From positions 124,001-188,000 of the forward strand of contig NZ_QPEX01000024.1 in NCBI RefSeq assembly GCF_003335505.1: 64,000 nt of DNA. The letters are read 5' to 3'. The stretch is from Bremerella cremea. Lineage in GTDB: Bacteria; Planctomycetota; Planctomycetia; Pirellulales; Pirellulaceae. Every line of letters begins with the position of its first letter. Position 1 is the first letter of the stretch. The notes under the pieces are model-generated. The model saw nothing but the letters and a program-made list of their open reading frames with translations, searched no databases and was not told the DNA's origin. A program made the translations under genes and the position numbers. Positions 57,109-64,000 of the stretch are shown here, piece by piece.

Positions 57109-59862
57109 ATGAACATCATCTCGCATCGCCTTTGGTTGATGGTCTTCGCCACTTCATTGGCTGCCATGCTGCCGAGTAATTCTTCGGCGGAAAGGAAGGG
57201 CAACTCGGACTCTGACATCAAAGTCGCTCCCACGATCATCGAGCGATTTTCGCCTGAGGATGTTAGCGAGACGCCTGACTTCCAAAAGCATGTCATTCCT
57301 CTGATGAGCCGGATGGGTTGCAATGGGCGTGCCTGTCACGGCTCGTTCCAAGGCCGGGGTGGTTTCATGCTCTCACTGTTCGGCTACGACTTCAAAGCCG
57401 ACCATAGCGCAATCACGGCTGGTGACGAGCCGCGTGTCGATCTGAAGTCGCCCGATAAAAGCTTGATCATCTTCAAGCCCACCGATGAAGACATGCACGA
57501 AGGAGGTCAGATCTACGAAGATGGTAGCTGGGAACATCGCGTCCTTAAAAATTGGATCCAAGCAGGTGCCCAGTTCGATGCCGATCAGGTTGCCGTGCTC
57601 GATCGCCTGGAAGTGACGCCCGAGGAACTTGTCTTTTCCGAAAAAGACCAAACTCAGCAGCTTACGGCCATTGCCGTTTGGGCCGACGGTAGTCGCGAAG
57701 ATGTTACGCCGTTATGCCGCTTCACCACCAACGATGATCAAGTCGCCCAGATCAACCGCGATGGCTTGGTTACCTCAAACGAGTCTGGCGACACGCACGT
57801 CGTGATTGCTTACGACAAGGCCGTTATCGCCGTGCCCGTGCTTCGTCCGGTTAGCCAACTGATTGGCGAGAATTACCCGGAGGTTCCCACCCCGACCAAG
57901 ATCGACCAATTGGTCGTGCAAAAACTACGCAAGATGGGCATCGTTCCTTCCGACTTAACGACCGACGAGCAATTCCTTCGTCGTGTTAGCCTTGATATTG
58001 CCGGCACCCTCCCGACACCAACCGAGATCCGCTCGTTCGTGGCCGACACCAACCCGGACAAACGTAGCCAGAAGATCGACCAACTGCTGGAAACGCCCGC
58101 GTACGTCGCCAAGATGACCACGCTGCTGTGCGATATTACCGGCAACAACGATCAGCAGCTTGTCAACGTCTCGCCAATGCGCGTCGGGCCTGCTCAAGAG
58201 TGGTACGACTGGATCTATGACCGCGTTGAAAAGAACACGCCCTACGATCAGATTGCCGAAGGTATCATCCTGGCACGCAGCCGCCTGGAAGGAGAAAGTT
58301 ATCGCGAATACTGCGAAGAGATGAGCGACATGTACCGCGAAGGGGAATCGTTCGCTGATCGCAAATACATGACCCATTACTGGGCGCGCCGCGAATTCCG
58401 CCAGCCAGAAGAACGTGCGATTGCCTTCGCCTATGCCTTCATGGGCGTACGCATTCAATGTGCCCAGTGCCACAAACACCCATTCGATGTCTGGTCGAAG
58501 AATGACTTTGATGAATTCAAAACCTTCTTCACTGGTGCTCGCTTCGCGGCCCAACCGATCCGCTCGGACAAAGACGCGTTTAACGAATACGAGGCCATGC
58601 TTAACAGCCTTGACATCGACAAGAGCCTACGTGGCAACCAGCAGCGTCGCGAGTTCGCGAAGCAACTACAAAAGGGGAAAACGGTTCCCTTCCCAGAACT
58701 GGTTGTTACTCCGGTTCGGGCCAATTCCACCCGCAACACGAAGAACAAAAAAGGCAAAGGGCTGCCATCACGATCCCCCGAAGCACGTGTCCTGGGGGAG
58801 GAAGCGATTGACCTTCGCGATTACGAAGACGTTCGCGAACCGGTCATGCAGTGGCTACGCGAAAAGGACAATCCTTACTTTGCCCGAGCGATCGTCAACC
58901 GCGTGTGGGCAACCTACTTTAGTGTAGGCATCGTCAATCCAACCGATGACCTGAGCCTGGGCAACCCACCCAGCAACGCGCCGCTGCTCGACTATTTGGC
59001 CCAAGAGTTTGTCGCGCACGACTACGATTTGAAGTGGCTGCATCGCGAGATCGCCAACAGCCGCACCTATCAGCTTTCATGGTTGCCAAACGATACCAAT
59101 CGTTTCGATGTCCGCAATTTCAGCCGAGCGGTGCCCCGCCGCCTGCCTGCGGAAGTCGCTTACGACATCATCCAACAGGCCACCGCTGGCAACGATTCGA
59201 TGGGATCTTACCTATCGGACATCGACCAACGGGCGATCGCCATTCCTGGCACTCGCTTGGTGGGCAATTCGTCGTATCCGTTGCAAATCTTCGGGCGCAG
59301 CGAACGGGCCAGCAATTGCGACTGCGACCGCAGCATGGAAGCCACGTTATTGCAAACCGTTTTCCTACAAAACGACTTTAGCCTGCACACTGCGATCGGC
59401 AACAACCAAAGCTGGGTCGGCGAGGTCGGACGTTCGATGAAAACTGAGATCGATAAGAAATCGACCGAAACCCAGCGAATTCAAGCTCAAATCAAGCGAC
59501 TCTACGAGCAGCTAGGCACCGGGCGAGATGCCGTGGAACGCCTTACCGCCAACGGTAAAAAAGAGCGCGCCCAGGAAGTTCGCCAAAAGCTGGCCGCCGG
59601 AAAGAAGCGGCTGGAAAAATTGCGGGAACAACTTGCCCAAGCCAAAGCAGCGGAGAAGCAAAAGCCGGTCGAAGAAGTTAACTTCGACTCTCCGGCCGAG
59701 ATGGTGGAAGAAGCTTACCTGAGAACTCTCAGCCGCAAGCCCAACGACCAAGAGATGAACATCTCACTGTCCCATATCAACGAAGCGAAAGACCCGGTGG
59801 CGGGACTGCACGACCTGATGTGGGCGTTGCTGAACACCAAAGAGTTCATCGTTAATCACTAG
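57109..59862 (+). CDS. DUF1549/DUF1553 cytochrome-like secreted protein
   Basis: The 917-residue protein has a signal peptide, a haem-like region (MGCNGRACHGSFQGRGGF), a Big-type domain (about residues 170-240), a DUF1549 domain (about 255-460, with DEQFLRRVSLDIAGTLPTPTEI) and a DUF1553 domain (about 570-860, with NPYFARAIVNRVWATYFSVGIVNPTDDL). The region near 455-475 has QCAQCHKHPFDVWS, a CxxCH motif. These giant proteins are typical of planctomycetes and pair with DUF1501 proteins. Their function is unknown. The ATG at 57109 was chosen for the signal peptide; one 45 bases upstream is also possible. Confidence 0.9.
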   Translation: MNIISHRLWLMVFATSLAAMLPSNSSAERKGNSDSDIKVAPTIIERFSPEDVSETPDFQKHVIPLMSRMGCNGRACHGSFQGRGGFMLSLFGYDFKADHSAITAGDEPRVDLKSPDKSLIIFKPTDEDMHEGGQIYEDGSWEHRVLKNWIQAGAQFDADQVAVLDRLEVTPEELVFSEKDQTQQLTAIAVWADGSREDVTPLCRFTTNDDQVAQINRDGLVTSNESGDTHVVIAYDKAVIAVPVLRPVSQLIGENYPEVPTPTKIDQLVVQKLRKMGIVPSDLTTDEQFLRRVSLDIAGTLPTPTEIRSFVADTNPDKRSQKIDQLLETPAYVAKMTTLLCDITGNNDQQLVNVSPMRVGPAQEWYDWIYDRVEKNTPYDQIAEGIILARSRLEGESYREYCEEMSDMYREGESFADRKYMTHYWARREFRQPEERAIAFAYAFMGVRIQCAQCHKHPFDVWSKNDFDEFKTFFTGARFAAQPIRSDKDAFNEYEAMLNSLDIDKSLRGNQQRREFAKQLQKGKTVPFPELVVTPVRANSTRNTKNKKGKGLPSRSPEARVLGEEAIDLRDYEDVREPVMQWLREKDNPYFARAIVNRVWATYFSVGIVNPTDDLSLGNPPSNAPLLDYLAQEFVAHDYDLKWLHREIANSRTYQLSWLPNDTNRFDVRNFSRAVPRRLPAEVAYDIIQQATAGNDSMGSYLSDIDQRAIAIPGTRLVGNSSYPLQIFGRSERASNCDCDRSMEATLLQTVFLQNDFSLHTAIGNNQSWVGEVGRSMKTEIDKKSTETQRIQAQIKRLYEQLGTGRDAVERLTANGKKERAQEVRQKLAAGKKRLEKLREQLAQAKAAEKQKPVEEVNFDSPAEMVEEAYLRTLSRKPNDQEMNISLSHINEAKDPVAGLHDLMWALLNTKEFIVNH

Positions 59863-59947
59863 TCCGAAGCAAGAGAATCTCCTTTGCTCCGGCCACCTCC
59901 TTTCACCCAGACCACTTCCAGACAAATTACGATTCAAGGATCTTCCC

Positions 59948-61249
59948 ATGCCCAGCAATCGAACATGTGACGGAGTACGTCGGCGCGACTTTTTGAAAGT
60001 CGGCGTCATGGGCGGCATTGGTTTGAACCTGGCCACCTATATGTCCATGGCAGAAGCCGGTCAGGTTCAATCAGGCGGCAAGGCCAAAGCAGGGATCTTC
60101 ATCAACTTGAACGGCGGCCCGACGCACATCGACACGTTCGATCCGAAACCAGCCGCACCAAGCGAATTCCGTGGAGAGTTCGCTCCTATCAAAACGAATG
60201 TCCCAGGAATCGAGATCAGCGAGCACTTGCCTAAGCTCGCCCAGCAAGCCGACAAATATGTCATTCTGCGGGGCGTCTCGCATACCTTGGCCGCACACAA
60301 CCTGGGGACCGAATACGTTAATACCGGCACCCGCCCTTTGGCTTCGCTGCAGTATCCGGCCTACGGCTCGGTGGTTACCAAAGAACTGGGCGGCCCTGAG
60401 GATCTGCCACCGTTCGTGGCGATTCCTCGTAGCTCTCATTCCGCCGGTTATCTCGGCGTGAAATATGCGCCTTTAGCAACCAACAGTACGCCCAAACCCG
60501 GTCAGGCTTATTCGGTGCGCGGAATCAGCCTGTCGGGTGGGCTTACTGTGGAAACGGTCGAGCGGCGGCACCGTTTACTCGCGGAACTCGATCAAACGTT
60601 CGCCGGTTTTGAATCAGACGATCAACTGCTCGATGGGCTCGACCGCTTCAGTCACCAGGCCCACTCGATCATCACCTCGAAACGAGCTCGCGAGGCGTTT
60701 GATATCGAGCAGGAAAATCCCAAATTTGCTAAACCGTTTGCAGCAGACGAGTTCAGCATGAGCTGCCTGCTGGCGATTCGCTTGATTGAAAGTGGTGTCC
60801 GTTTTGTCACCATCACCAACGGCGGCTGGGACACCCACACCGATAACTTCGCTCGGTTGAAAGACACCCTTCTGCCCAAACTCGACAACGGCCTGGCCGC
60901 ACTTTTCAACGGCTTGCATACCCGCGGCTTGTTGGATTCGACCGGCGTGTTTGTGACCGGTGAATTTGGCAGAACGCCGAAAATCAACGGTCGCGGGGGT
61001 CGCGATCACTATCCTCGCTGCATGACCATGTTGATGGCCGGTGGTGGCATTCAAGGTGGCCAGGTAATCGGCGAAAGCGATGAAAAAGCAACGCTGCCCA
61101 AAGATGGCGAAGGAATCAAGCCAGACGATGCTGCCGCGTCCTTCTTCTATAACTTGGGCATCGATCACACCAAAGAATATCACACCAACACCGGCCGACC
61201 GATCACTATCGTGCGCGACGGCAAGGTTATTCGCCAGCTCTTTTCGTAG
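59948..61249 (+). CDS. DUF1501 protein with Tat signal
   Basis: The 433-residue protein starts with a Tat-type signal (RRRDFLKVGVMGGIGLNLATY). The DUF1501 domain follows, with IFINLNGGPTHIDTFDPKP near residue 50 and TGEFGRTPKINGRGGRDHYPR near 340, the latter with residues reminiscent of the alkaline-phosphatase-like fold (sulfatase-related). It is paired with the DUF1549/DUF1553 gene 85 bases upstream, the typical planctomycete arrangement. It is exported folded. Substrate is unknown. Confidence 0.9.
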   Translation: MPSNRTCDGVRRRDFLKVGVMGGIGLNLATYMSMAEAGQVQSGGKAKAGIFINLNGGPTHIDTFDPKPAAPSEFRGEFAPIKTNVPGIEISEHLPKLAQQADKYVILRGVSHTLAAHNLGTEYVNTGTRPLASLQYPAYGSVVTKELGGPEDLPPFVAIPRSSHSAGYLGVKYAPLATNSTPKPGQAYSVRGISLSGGLTVETVERRHRLLAELDQTFAGFESDDQLLDGLDRFSHQAHSIITSKRAREAFDIEQENPKFAKPFAADEFSMSCLLAIRLIESGVRFVTITNGGWDTHTDNFARLKDTLLPKLDNGLAALFNGLHTRGLLDSTGVFVTGEFGRTPKINGRGGRDHYPRCMTMLMAGGGIQGGQVIGESDEKATLPKDGEGIKPDDAAASFFYNLGIDHTKEYHTNTGRPITIVRDGKVIRQLFS

Positions 61250-61319
61250 TCGCTAAGTAGCGAATTCCCGTTTTCAAACTTCGTTCCTTTTCCCCTTCCC
61301 CTTTCGGAGTCCCTGTTTT

Positions 61320-61811
61320 ATGTCTCGTTGCAGCACCCTGTTGATGTTCGCCTTGGTGGCCTTTGTCTCGTTGGGAACCGCCATGGGCGCCGACGATGCG
61401 AAACCCAAGAAGAACCAAAAGAAGAACGCCAATCCTGGTATCTTTGGCCAAGTCGCCAAGCTCGATCTCACCGACGAACAAAAAGCCCAAGTGGCCGAAG
61501 TTCGCAAAGAATTCGGCCCTAAGCTGGCTGAACTGACCAAAGCCGTTGGCCTGACCAAGGAAGACCGCGAAGCCCGTATGGCCGCCCAAAAAGAAGCCAA
61601 AGAAAAAGGCTTGAAAGGGAAAGAACTGCGTGACTATGTCAACGCCAAAGCCCCGCTAACCGACGAACAAAAAGAAGCTCAAAAAGAAGTGAACGAGCTC
61701 AACGGTAAGATCCGGACCAAGTTGGCTAGCATTCTGACGGACGAACAAAAAGAAAAGCTCGGCCTCAATAAAAAGAAGCCAGGGGCGAACAAAAAGAAGA
61801 AGGCCGAATAG
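61320..61811 (+). CDS. Exported LTxxQ/Spy-like protein, lysine-rich
   Basis: The 163-residue protein has a signal peptide (about residues 1-23) and a helical region with repeated LTDEQK elements (near residues 50, 118 and 140), the LTxxQ motif of Spy/CpxP-type periplasmic proteins. Lys-rich segments lie at both ends (PKKNQKKN and KKKPGANKKKK). It is the last gene of the sigma cluster, followed by a terminator at 61878. In this family the role is chaperone-like or stress sensing. Confidence 0.75.
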   Translation: MSRCSTLLMFALVAFVSLGTAMGADDAKPKKNQKKNANPGIFGQVAKLDLTDEQKAQVAEVRKEFGPKLAELTKAVGLTKEDREARMAAQKEAKEKGLKGKELRDYVNAKAPLTDEQKEAQKEVNELNGKIRTKLASILTDEQKEKLGLNKKKPGANKKKKAE

Positions 61812-61877
61812 GCGTTTTCTGCGATCATTTTCTGCCGCGCACCACCCAGCACCTTCCTGCGGCAGCTCTGATCTGAG

Positions 61878-61909
61878 AAGCGGACCGTTCCATTCGGTCC
61901 GCTTTTTTC
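61878..61909 (+). terminator. Intrinsic terminator at the end of the sigma cluster
   Basis: AAGCGGACCG (61878-61887) and CGGTCCGCTT (61895-61904) form a perfect 10-bp stem with a 7-base loop followed by a T-run. It lies 66 bases after the stop of the Spy-like gene. Confidence 0.9.
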
Positions 61910-62020
61910 ATTTCTTGGGGTTAAAATTGTTTTTATCGGCCAAAACCAGCCTAATCCGAGCTTGCCTTAAATGCCCCCCGTTGGCGATGATCTGGTTCAA
62001 CGCGTAACCTAAATTATGCC

Positions 62021-63613
62021 ATGAACTTCCTGCGTCACTTATTGAATCGAAACCGAATGCCCCAGCCGTGGAAAAACCAGGGACTTGGTCTGGTCGTGCT
62101 ACTCGTTCTGGTGGGCGCAGGGCTGATTTACGTCCCGAGTTGGGTCGCCAGTATCATTCGCGAAGGAAACGAACTTGGCCCGGTAGGCAAATGGGTCTAT
62201 TTCAGCATTGTCGGGATTGGCTCGATTTTGGTTCTGGGAACCTTCGGGTACCTTCTCTGGACGCTTTACGTAGCTAAGCTCCGCAAGGAGAAGCGACGAG
62301 AAATTCGTAACCGTAGCCCGCACGAGCTCTCCTCAGACGAACGACGTAACGAACTGGAAGAGAACCTCCGCAATATCTCGGACCTGCAAGGCGAGATGTT
62401 TGATGGTGATTTCCGCGATCAGGTCGATCCCATGATCGATCGGATCGAGGCGAAGCTCGAAGGTGGCCATCTCGAAATCATCGCTTTTGGCACCATCAGC
62501 AGCGGCAAGTCGTCGCTTCTAAACGCCCTCGCTGGCCGTGATACATTCAGCACCGACATCGTCGGGGGCACGACCGTACGCCGCAATCAGGTCGAGTGGC
62601 CAGGCAACAACAACGTTCAATTGATCGACACGCCAGGGCTGGGGGAAGTCGATGGCGCCCTGCACCAGGAAATCGCCACCGACTCGGCCCAAGATGCCGA
62701 CATCGTGCTGCTGGTTGTCGATGGTCCGCTGCGACATAGCGAGTTCCAACTGCTGGAACTTCTAGCCAAGATGGACAAACGAGTTTTAATTTGCCTCAAC
62801 AAAGAAGACTGGTTCACCGATAGCGACAAAGCTAAGCTTTTGCAGCAGATTACCCAGCAAACAAAAGACTTCATTGAGCCGGAAGATATCCTCTCGGTGC
62901 GTTCTCGTATGACCAAGCGTCGTCGCATTCGTGTGCTTCCCGATGGCCAGGAAATCGACGAGGAAGTCGACGTCCCCCTCAGTATCGAACCGCTGGCCCG
63001 ACGCATGATGCAAGTCATCAAAAAGGACGGCACCGATCTGCTGCTGGCCAACTTGCTAATGCAATCGCGTGGCCTGGTTGAAAAGGCCCGTAAAGAGGTC
63101 GAAGCTTCGATCGATCGCCAGGCCAACCAATTGATCAACCGTTATATGTGGGCTGCCGGCGGCACCGGTGCGTTGACCAGCCCCCTACCGGTGGTCGACA
63201 TTGCCGCTGGCGTGGCCATTTCCACGAAAATGGTCGTCGACCTGGCGAAGATCTATCGCCAAGATGTCGATCTTGATGTGGCGGTGAGCCTATTGGGGCA
63301 ATTAGGGAAGCAACTGCTGGGCTTCCTTGGGGTTCAACTGGCCGCCCCGATCATTACCATGGCGGTTGCCTCGCTGCTGAAAAGTGTCCCGGGCCTGGGT
63401 ACGATCACCGGCGGGGCCCTGCAAGGCATTGTGATGGCGCTGGTCACCCGTTGGATCGGAAACGTCTTCATGGTCTACTTCAAACACGGAATGCAGGAAC
63501 CGGAAGGTGGTTTAGCCGCCCTCGCCCGCCGCGAGTGGGCGAACGTTACCGATACCCAGTACCTGCGAAAATTGGTTCAAGAAGCCCGACAACGCTATGC
63601 CGAACGAAAGTAA
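62021..63613 (+). CDS. Membrane-associated Era/dynamin-like GTPase with DUF697 domain
   Basis: The 530-residue protein has two N-terminal transmembrane segments (about residues 22-46 and 60-84), a coiled linker and a GTPase domain with G1 GTISSGKSS (157-165), G3 DTPGLG (203-208) and G4 NKED (about 259). The C-terminal 200 residues form a DUF697-type membrane domain (GVAISTKMVVDLAKIYRQDVDL, then LLGFLGVQLAAPIITMAVASLLK). Such proteins resemble YcjF/Era-like GTPases. The next gene, also a GTPase, starts inside its last codons, so the two are translated together. Confidence 0.85.
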   Translation: MNFLRHLLNRNRMPQPWKNQGLGLVVLLVLVGAGLIYVPSWVASIIREGNELGPVGKWVYFSIVGIGSILVLGTFGYLLWTLYVAKLRKEKRREIRNRSPHELSSDERRNELEENLRNISDLQGEMFDGDFRDQVDPMIDRIEAKLEGGHLEIIAFGTISSGKSSLLNALAGRDTFSTDIVGGTTVRRNQVEWPGNNNVQLIDTPGLGEVDGALHQEIATDSAQDADIVLLVVDGPLRHSEFQLLELLAKMDKRVLICLNKEDWFTDSDKAKLLQQITQQTKDFIEPEDILSVRSRMTKRRRIRVLPDGQEIDEEVDVPLSIEPLARRMMQVIKKDGTDLLLANLLMQSRGLVEKARKEVEASIDRQANQLINRYMWAAGGTGALTSPLPVVDIAAGVAISTKMVVDLAKIYRQDVDLDVAVSLLGQLGKQLLGFLGVQLAAPIITMAVASLLKSVPGLGTITGGALQGIVMALVTRWIGNVFMVYFKHGMQEPEGGLAALARREWANVTDTQYLRKLVQEARQRYAERK

Positions 63614-64000
63614 CGCCCCGAGCGATCACGATTCCGATCTGCCGAATAGCAGTTCCACGCCCGAAGTAGCGAGCGAGGAAGCTGTTTTGGGCACGATTGA
63701 ATCGAGCGAAAAGTCGGACATCTCCGACGATCGCCGCTATCTCGAAGCGTTGCAATCGGTCCGCCATACGCTCGATCGCTTCCGTGGTTGCAGCGAGCAG
63801 GAAAAGGAACTGCTGCGGCACGACCTGAGCCAACTGCAAACCATGGAAACCAAGCTGACCAATGGCCGGGTCGAGATTGTCGTTTTCGGTGAAATCAGCA
63901 CCGGCAAGTCGGCCTTGATTAACGCTTTGGTCGGCAAAGCAGTCACCCAAGTCGATATTCAAGGTGGCTGGACTAAGGAAATCTGGCATGTTGCCTGGGA
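63597..64000 (+). CDS. Second GTPase, truncated by the window edge
   Basis: The ATG at 63597 opens a frame that runs to the window edge (134 codons). Residues 1-45 are acidic and disordered, then come helices and IVVFGEISTGKSALINALVG, a G1 P-loop. It overlaps the upstream GTPase gene by 17 bases. So the two GTPases form a coupled pair, which may act as a heteromer. The rest of the domain is not visible. Confidence 0.75.
   Translation, partial: MPNESNAPSDHDSDLPNSSSTPEVASEEAVLGTIESSEKSDISDDRRYLEALQSVRHTLDRFRGCSEQEKELLRHDLSQLQTMETKLTNGRVEIVVFGEISTGKSALINALVGKAVTQVDIQGGWTKEIWHVAW

Overview
This window most likely comes from a planctomycete, probably of the order Pirellulales. The evidence is gene content: a DUF1559 pilin-like protein (7587-8549), a cytochrome/DUF1549/DUF1553 protein next to a Tat-exported DUF1501 protein (57109-61249), an iduronate-2-sulfatase-like sulfatase, two membrane-anchored Ser/Thr kinases, several haem c-motif secreted proteins and an ECF sigma/anti-sigma pair. 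No rRNA, tRNA, CRISPR array or transposase gene was seen. Many genes appear to start at GTG or TTG.

Layout. 1-4.6 kb holds a partial Rrf2 regulator, lspA overlapping a DksA/TraR-type gene, thrC and dapB. 4.6-6.0 kb is a small A+T-rich accessory block: a DUF6338-like membrane protein followed by two tandem mini-genes whose products end in the same arginine-proline-alanine, eight-proline, lysine-rich tail, closed by a perfect 30-bp palindrome. 6-12.5 kb carries a phosphodiesterase-like lipoprotein, the DUF1559/lipoprotein pair, a sulfatase and a soluble PAS chemoreceptor. 12.5-18.4 kb (minus strand) holds ROK kinase, GmhA-like isomerase, LplT-like MFS transporter, thiC and a dihaem cytochrome. 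18.6-26.1 kb has a YhiN-type flavoprotein, an LRR lipoprotein, a strongly structured intergenic element, a CBS protein and full-length metH.

26.4-31.5 kb is a four-gene plus-strand cluster (anchor protein, CpsD/ParA-like protein lacking the Walker A lysine, ExeA-like ATPase, GT-C glycosyltransferase) that looks like a surface-polysaccharide or secretion module. 31.5-37 kb has a HEAT-like secreted protein, an FAD oxidoreductase, CheB, ThiO and a glutaredoxin. 37.3-49.7 kb mixes two Ser/Thr kinases, a metalloprotease-like protein, a dihaem protein with a degenerate peptidase-like tail, His-rich and Cys-rich exported proteins, a TPR protein and an M42 peptidase. 49.7-54.9 kb (minus strand) has an esterase, two adjacent CNNM/CorC-type proteins and a fused ABC-2 permease with no ATPase beside it.

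55.1-61.9 kb is a six-gene plus-strand run headed by an ECF sigma factor and anti-sigma and ending at a clear intrinsic terminator. The window closes with two overlapping dynamin/Era-like GTPases, the second cut by the window edge. The strongest candidates for undescribed biology are the DUF6338/polyproline block, the structured element near 21.3 kb, the Walker-A-defective CpsD-like protein and the haem/pseudo-peptidase fusion.
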